7,182 nucleotides of DNA, from assembly GCA_030151005.1 (NCBI GenBank), contig JASLES010000356.1:1-7182 (forward strand), in the 5' to 3' direction. Positions 4,890-7,182 of this stretch are shown here, piece by piece; position 1 is the first letter of the stretch; the number at the start of each line of letters is the position of its first letter. The DNA comes from Silvimonas sp. (GTDB taxonomy: Bacteria > Pseudomonadota > Gammaproteobacteria > Burkholderiales > Chitinibacteraceae). Both the position numbers and the translations under genes were made by a program. Below the pieces are notes generated by a model that saw only the letters and a program-made list of their open reading frames with translations, did no database searches and was not told where the DNA came from.

Positions 4890-4912
4890 GCGGCCGTCGC
4901 TTTGACGGCCGC
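4890..4912 (+). terminator. Hairpin after yggX without a T-run
   Basis: GCGGCCGTC (4890-4898) pairs perfectly with GACGGCCGC (4904-4912) over a 5-nt loop, starting ten bases after the yggX stop. It is a stable GC stem, but the following bases (TGATCGAC) contain no T-run. Strong termination is therefore unlikely; it may protect the yggX mRNA 3' end or attenuate read-through into ppk. Confidence 0.4.
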
Positions 4913-4940
4913 TGATCGACAGGCACCACCCGCTTGCACG

Positions 4941-4961
4941 CCCGGCACGCTTCTTGCCGGG
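4941..4961 (+). other. Hairpin in the ppk leader
   Basis: CCCGGCA (4941-4947) pairs perfectly with TGCCGGG (4955-4961), with a 7-nt loop, about 40 bases before the ppk ATG at 5000. No T-run follows. It could shape the ppk leader RNA or be a chance stem in GC-rich DNA. Confidence 0.35.
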
Positions 4962-4999
4962 GTAACGGATCAATCAACCGCCACGCATACGCCGACACC

Positions 5000-7087
5000 A
5001 TGAACATGATCTACAAGCCTGCAGAAAACCAGTTGATGCTTAACCGCGAACTGGGACTCCTGGAATTCAACCGCCGCGTTCTGGCGCAAGCGGAAGACCA
5101 GGGCAACCCGCTGCTGGAGCGGCTCAAGTTCCTGTGTATTGTTTCATCCAATCTGGATGAATTTTTCGAAGTGCGCATGGCCTGGCTCAAGGAGAACATG
5201 AAGCTCTCCGCCACGCGCCTGTTGCCTGAGGGCGTCACGCCCATGCAGGCCTTCGAATGGATCACGCGTGAGAGCCATGAACTGGTTGAGCGCCAATACC
5301 GTGTGTTTGGCGAGGTGATGCTGCCGGCGCTGGCCGCAGAGGGCATTCATTTCTTCCGCCGCACGCTCTGGACAGACACCCAGCGCGAGTGGGTCCGCGA
5401 TTATTTCTTCCGCGAACTGATGCCGGTGCTCACCCCGATCGGGCTGGACCCGTCTCACCCGTTCCCGCGGGTGTTGAACAAGTCGCTCAACTTCATTGTT
5501 GAACTGGAAGGCCGCGACGCGTTTGGTCGCAATTCCGGCATCGCCATTGTGCAAGCGCCGCGCATTTTGCCCCGTTTTGTGAAATTGCCGTCAGAAGTGA
5601 GCGGCGTGGAACACGGCTTTGTGTTTCTCTCGTCCATTCTGCACGCCCATGTCGATGAGCTCTTTGCCGGCATGCGCGCCAAGGGTTGCTACCAGTTCCG
5701 CGTCACGCGCGATTCAGACGTGTCGGTTGATAACGATGAAGACGTGAAAGATCTGCGTGCCGCGCTGGAAGGCGAATTGTCGCAGCGCCCGTTCGGCAGC
5801 GCCGTGCGCCTGGAAGTGGCGGACAACTGCCCACTGCATCTGCAGGATTTCCTCAAAGAACAATTCCATCTGGAAGACGTGGACGTATACCGCGTCAATG
5901 GTCCGGTGAACCTGGTACGCCTGATGCAGGTACCCGATCAGGTCGATCGCCCGGATCTGAAATTTGAACCATTCATGCCTGGCACACCGGTAGAACTGCG
6001 CAAGCAGACCGACCTGTTTGCCGCCATTCGCCATGGTGATGTGTTGCTGCATCACCCGTACCAGAGCTTCACGCCCGTCATCGATCTGCTGCAGCAAGCC
6101 GCGCTGGATCCGGCCGTGATTGCCATCAAAATGACGGTCTACCGCACGGGTTCTGATTCTGCGCTGATGGAAGCGCTGGTCGAAGCCGCCCGTCGTGGCA
6201 AGGAAGTGACTGCCGTAGTAGAACTGATGGCACGCTTTGACGAAGAAGCCAACATCAACTGGGCCGCCAAGCTGGAACGTGCCGGCGCGCACGTGGTGTA
6301 CGGTGTCTATGGCTACAAGACGCATGCCAAGATGCTGCTGATTGTCCGCCGTGAAGAAGGCAAACTGCGCCGCTACGCCCACGTGGGTACAGGCAACTAC
6401 CATCCGCGCACCGCCAAGTTGTATACCGACTTTGGCCTGATGACCGCACATGAAGAAATCACCAGCGACGTGAACGACGTGTTCATGCAACTGACTGGTC
6501 TGGGTCTGGCCGGTGATCACTATCAGTTGTGGCAATCGCCGTTTACGCTGCAGCCCAATATGGTCAAGGCCATCGACCGCGAAATTGCCCACGCGCGCCT
6601 CGGCCGCAAGGCCGTGATCATCGCCAAGATGAATGCCTTGCTGGAACCAACCATCATCGAGAAACTGTACGAAGCCTCGCAGGCGGGCGTCACCATTCAC
6701 CTGATCGTACGGGGTGTCTGCGCGCTGCGTCCGGGTATTCAGGGCATCTCTGAAAACATCAAGGTGCGCTCTATTGTCGGGCGCTTCCTGGAACACCACC
6801 GCGTGTTCTACTTCTACAACGATGGCGTAGAAGACCTCTATTTGTCCTCTGCCGACTGGATGGGCCGCAACCTGTTCCGTCGTATCGAAATCGCCTTCCC
6901 GATCCTGGACCCGCGCGTTAAACGTCGCGTTATCCGCGAAGGTCTGCGCCCCTACCTGGTCGACAACGCCCAGGCCTGGGAAATGCAGTCTGATGGCCGT
7001 TATCGCCGCAAGACCGCACGTACCGGCAAGAAGCGTAGTGCCCAGGCAGGTTTGCTGGCCGATCTGGCAGCCAAGCAGCGCAACTAA
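5000..7087 (+). CDS. ppk: Polyphosphate kinase 1
   Basis: This 695-aa PPK1 reversibly transfers the ATP gamma-phosphate onto inorganic polyphosphate and is usually inner-membrane associated. It is full length (E. coli PPK has 688 aa). The N domain opens with LNRELGLLEFNRRVLAQAED and FLCIVSSNLDEFFEVRMAWL. The catalytic half holds R382 (TVYR) and R412 (ARFDEEAN), H442 in KTHAK (the autophosphorylated histidine, E. coli H435), H461 in YAHVGTGNYH (E. coli H454), and H599 in FLEHH (E. coli H592). All known active-site residues that I can place are present. The C-terminal tail is basic (RRKTARTGKKR). Start choice is uncertain: the ATG at 5000 and another at 5006 both lack a clear ribosome-binding site, and an in-frame TTG at 4934 would add 22 non-family residues across the hairpin. 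No Pho box is visible upstream. sixA follows after 9 bp. Confidence 0.97.
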   Translation: MNMIYKPAENQLMLNRELGLLEFNRRVLAQAEDQGNPLLERLKFLCIVSSNLDEFFEVRMAWLKENMKLSATRLLPEGVTPMQAFEWITRESHELVERQYRVFGEVMLPALAAEGIHFFRRTLWTDTQREWVRDYFFRELMPVLTPIGLDPSHPFPRVLNKSLNFIVELEGRDAFGRNSGIAIVQAPRILPRFVKLPSEVSGVEHGFVFLSSILHAHVDELFAGMRAKGCYQFRVTRDSDVSVDNDEDVKDLRAALEGELSQRPFGSAVRLEVADNCPLHLQDFLKEQFHLEDVDVYRVNGPVNLVRLMQVPDQVDRPDLKFEPFMPGTPVELRKQTDLFAAIRHGDVLLHHPYQSFTPVIDLLQQAALDPAVIAIKMTVYRTGSDSALMEALVEAARRGKEVTAVVELMARFDEEANINWAAKLERAGAHVVYGVYGYKTHAKMLLIVRREEGKLRRYAHVGTGNYHPRTAKLYTDFGLMTAHEEITSDVNDVFMQLTGLGLAGDHYQLWQSPFTLQPNMVKAIDREIAHARLGRKAVIIAKMNALLEPTIIEKLYEASQAGVTIHLIVRGVCALRPGIQGISENIKVRSIVGRFLEHHRVFYFYNDGVEDLYLSSADWMGRNLFRRIEIAFPILDPRVKRRVIREGLRPYLVDNAQAWEMQSDGRYRRKTARTGKKRSAQAGLLADLAAKQRN

Positions 7088-7096
7088 GGCGAAACA

Positions 7097-7182
7097 ATGG
7101 ATTTGATTCTGTGGCGTCACGCGGAAGCGGAAGATGGTTCACCCGATCTGAAGCGTGCGCTGACGCGCCACGGTCATGTGCA
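7097..7182 (+). CDS. sixA: SixA-like phosphohistidine phosphatase, N-terminal part (cut by window end)
   Basis: Twenty-eight codons are visible: MDLILWRHAEAEDGSPDLKR, then ALTRHGHV. The RHAEAE motif after a short first beta-strand is the histidine-phosphatase signature, with the histidine as phospho-acceptor, and D..R.LT..G is the conserved SixA continuation. In E. coli SixA removes phosphate from histidines of phosphotransfer proteins such as ArcB or NPr. The ATG is preceded by AAGG seven bases upstream, which overlaps the ppk stop codon, so translation is probably coupled to ppk within one transcript. Another histidine-phosphatase branch (phosphoglycerate mutase-like) is less likely, because the motif is RHAEAE and not RHGE/RHGQ. 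Confidence 0.8.
   Translation, partial: MDLILWRHAEAEDGSPDLKRALTRHGHV

Noticed and set aside
4934..4999. TTG at 4934 as the ppk start
   Set aside because: It would add 22 residues unlike PPK1 N-termini and encode across the hairpin at 4941-4961. The ATG at 5000 gives a family-typical length.
5714..7120. A 468-codon open frame on the minus strand, antisense to ppk
   Set aside because: The plus-strand frame is an unmistakable PPK1 with all active-site residues. The antisense frame is histidine/glutamine-rich, has no recognisable domain, and is the usual shadow of a GC-rich gene.

Overview
This window is a stretch of bacterial chromosome, most likely from a betaproteobacterium, possibly of the order Neisseriales. 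That placement is an inference from protein resemblance (PPK1, YggX, the GIY-YIG protein) and the GC-rich third codon positions; no rRNA or tRNA gene is present to confirm it. The genes are mostly housekeeping or signalling genes. I see no integrase, transposase, CRISPR array, toxin-antitoxin pair or prophage gene.

Layout: the window opens inside the 5' part of a MATE-family efflux transporter gene (minus strand). Divergent from it is a small GIY-YIG endonuclease-like gene (plus). Its stop codon abuts the stop codon of a 462-aa tandem HD-GYP protein (minus), a predicted cyclic-di-GMP phosphodiesterase whose first domain is degenerate. A divergent promoter region of about 240 bp follows. It holds two palindromes spaced 20 bp apart, a perfect TATAAT and a terminator-like hairpin, and leads into a Methyltransf_32-type SAM-dependent methyltransferase (plus). 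That gene converges with ugpQ, a glycerophosphodiester phosphodiesterase (minus).

The 582-bp convergent gap between the methyltransferase and ugpQ is the most unusual part of the window. It carries two REP-like hairpins in direct orientation, several other inverted repeats including a perfect 13-bp one, and a telomere-like (GGGGTT)5 array next to a 9-bp inverted repeat. A second G-quadruplex-type tract lies on the minus strand across the ugpQ stop codon.

A divergent gap then leads to yggX (Fe(II) trafficking / oxidative damage protection), ppk (polyphosphate kinase 1, with both active-site histidines) and the start of a sixA-like phosphohistidine phosphatase gene, cut by the window end. All three are on the plus strand. 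ppk and sixA are very closely spaced and are probably cotranscribed; yggX may join them, as no strong terminator or promoter is visible between yggX and ppk.

I did not find a convincing new multi-gene system. The best leads are non-coding: the G-rich and hairpin-rich convergent gap, the possible attenuator before the methyltransferase, and the paired palindromes upstream of the HD-GYP gene.
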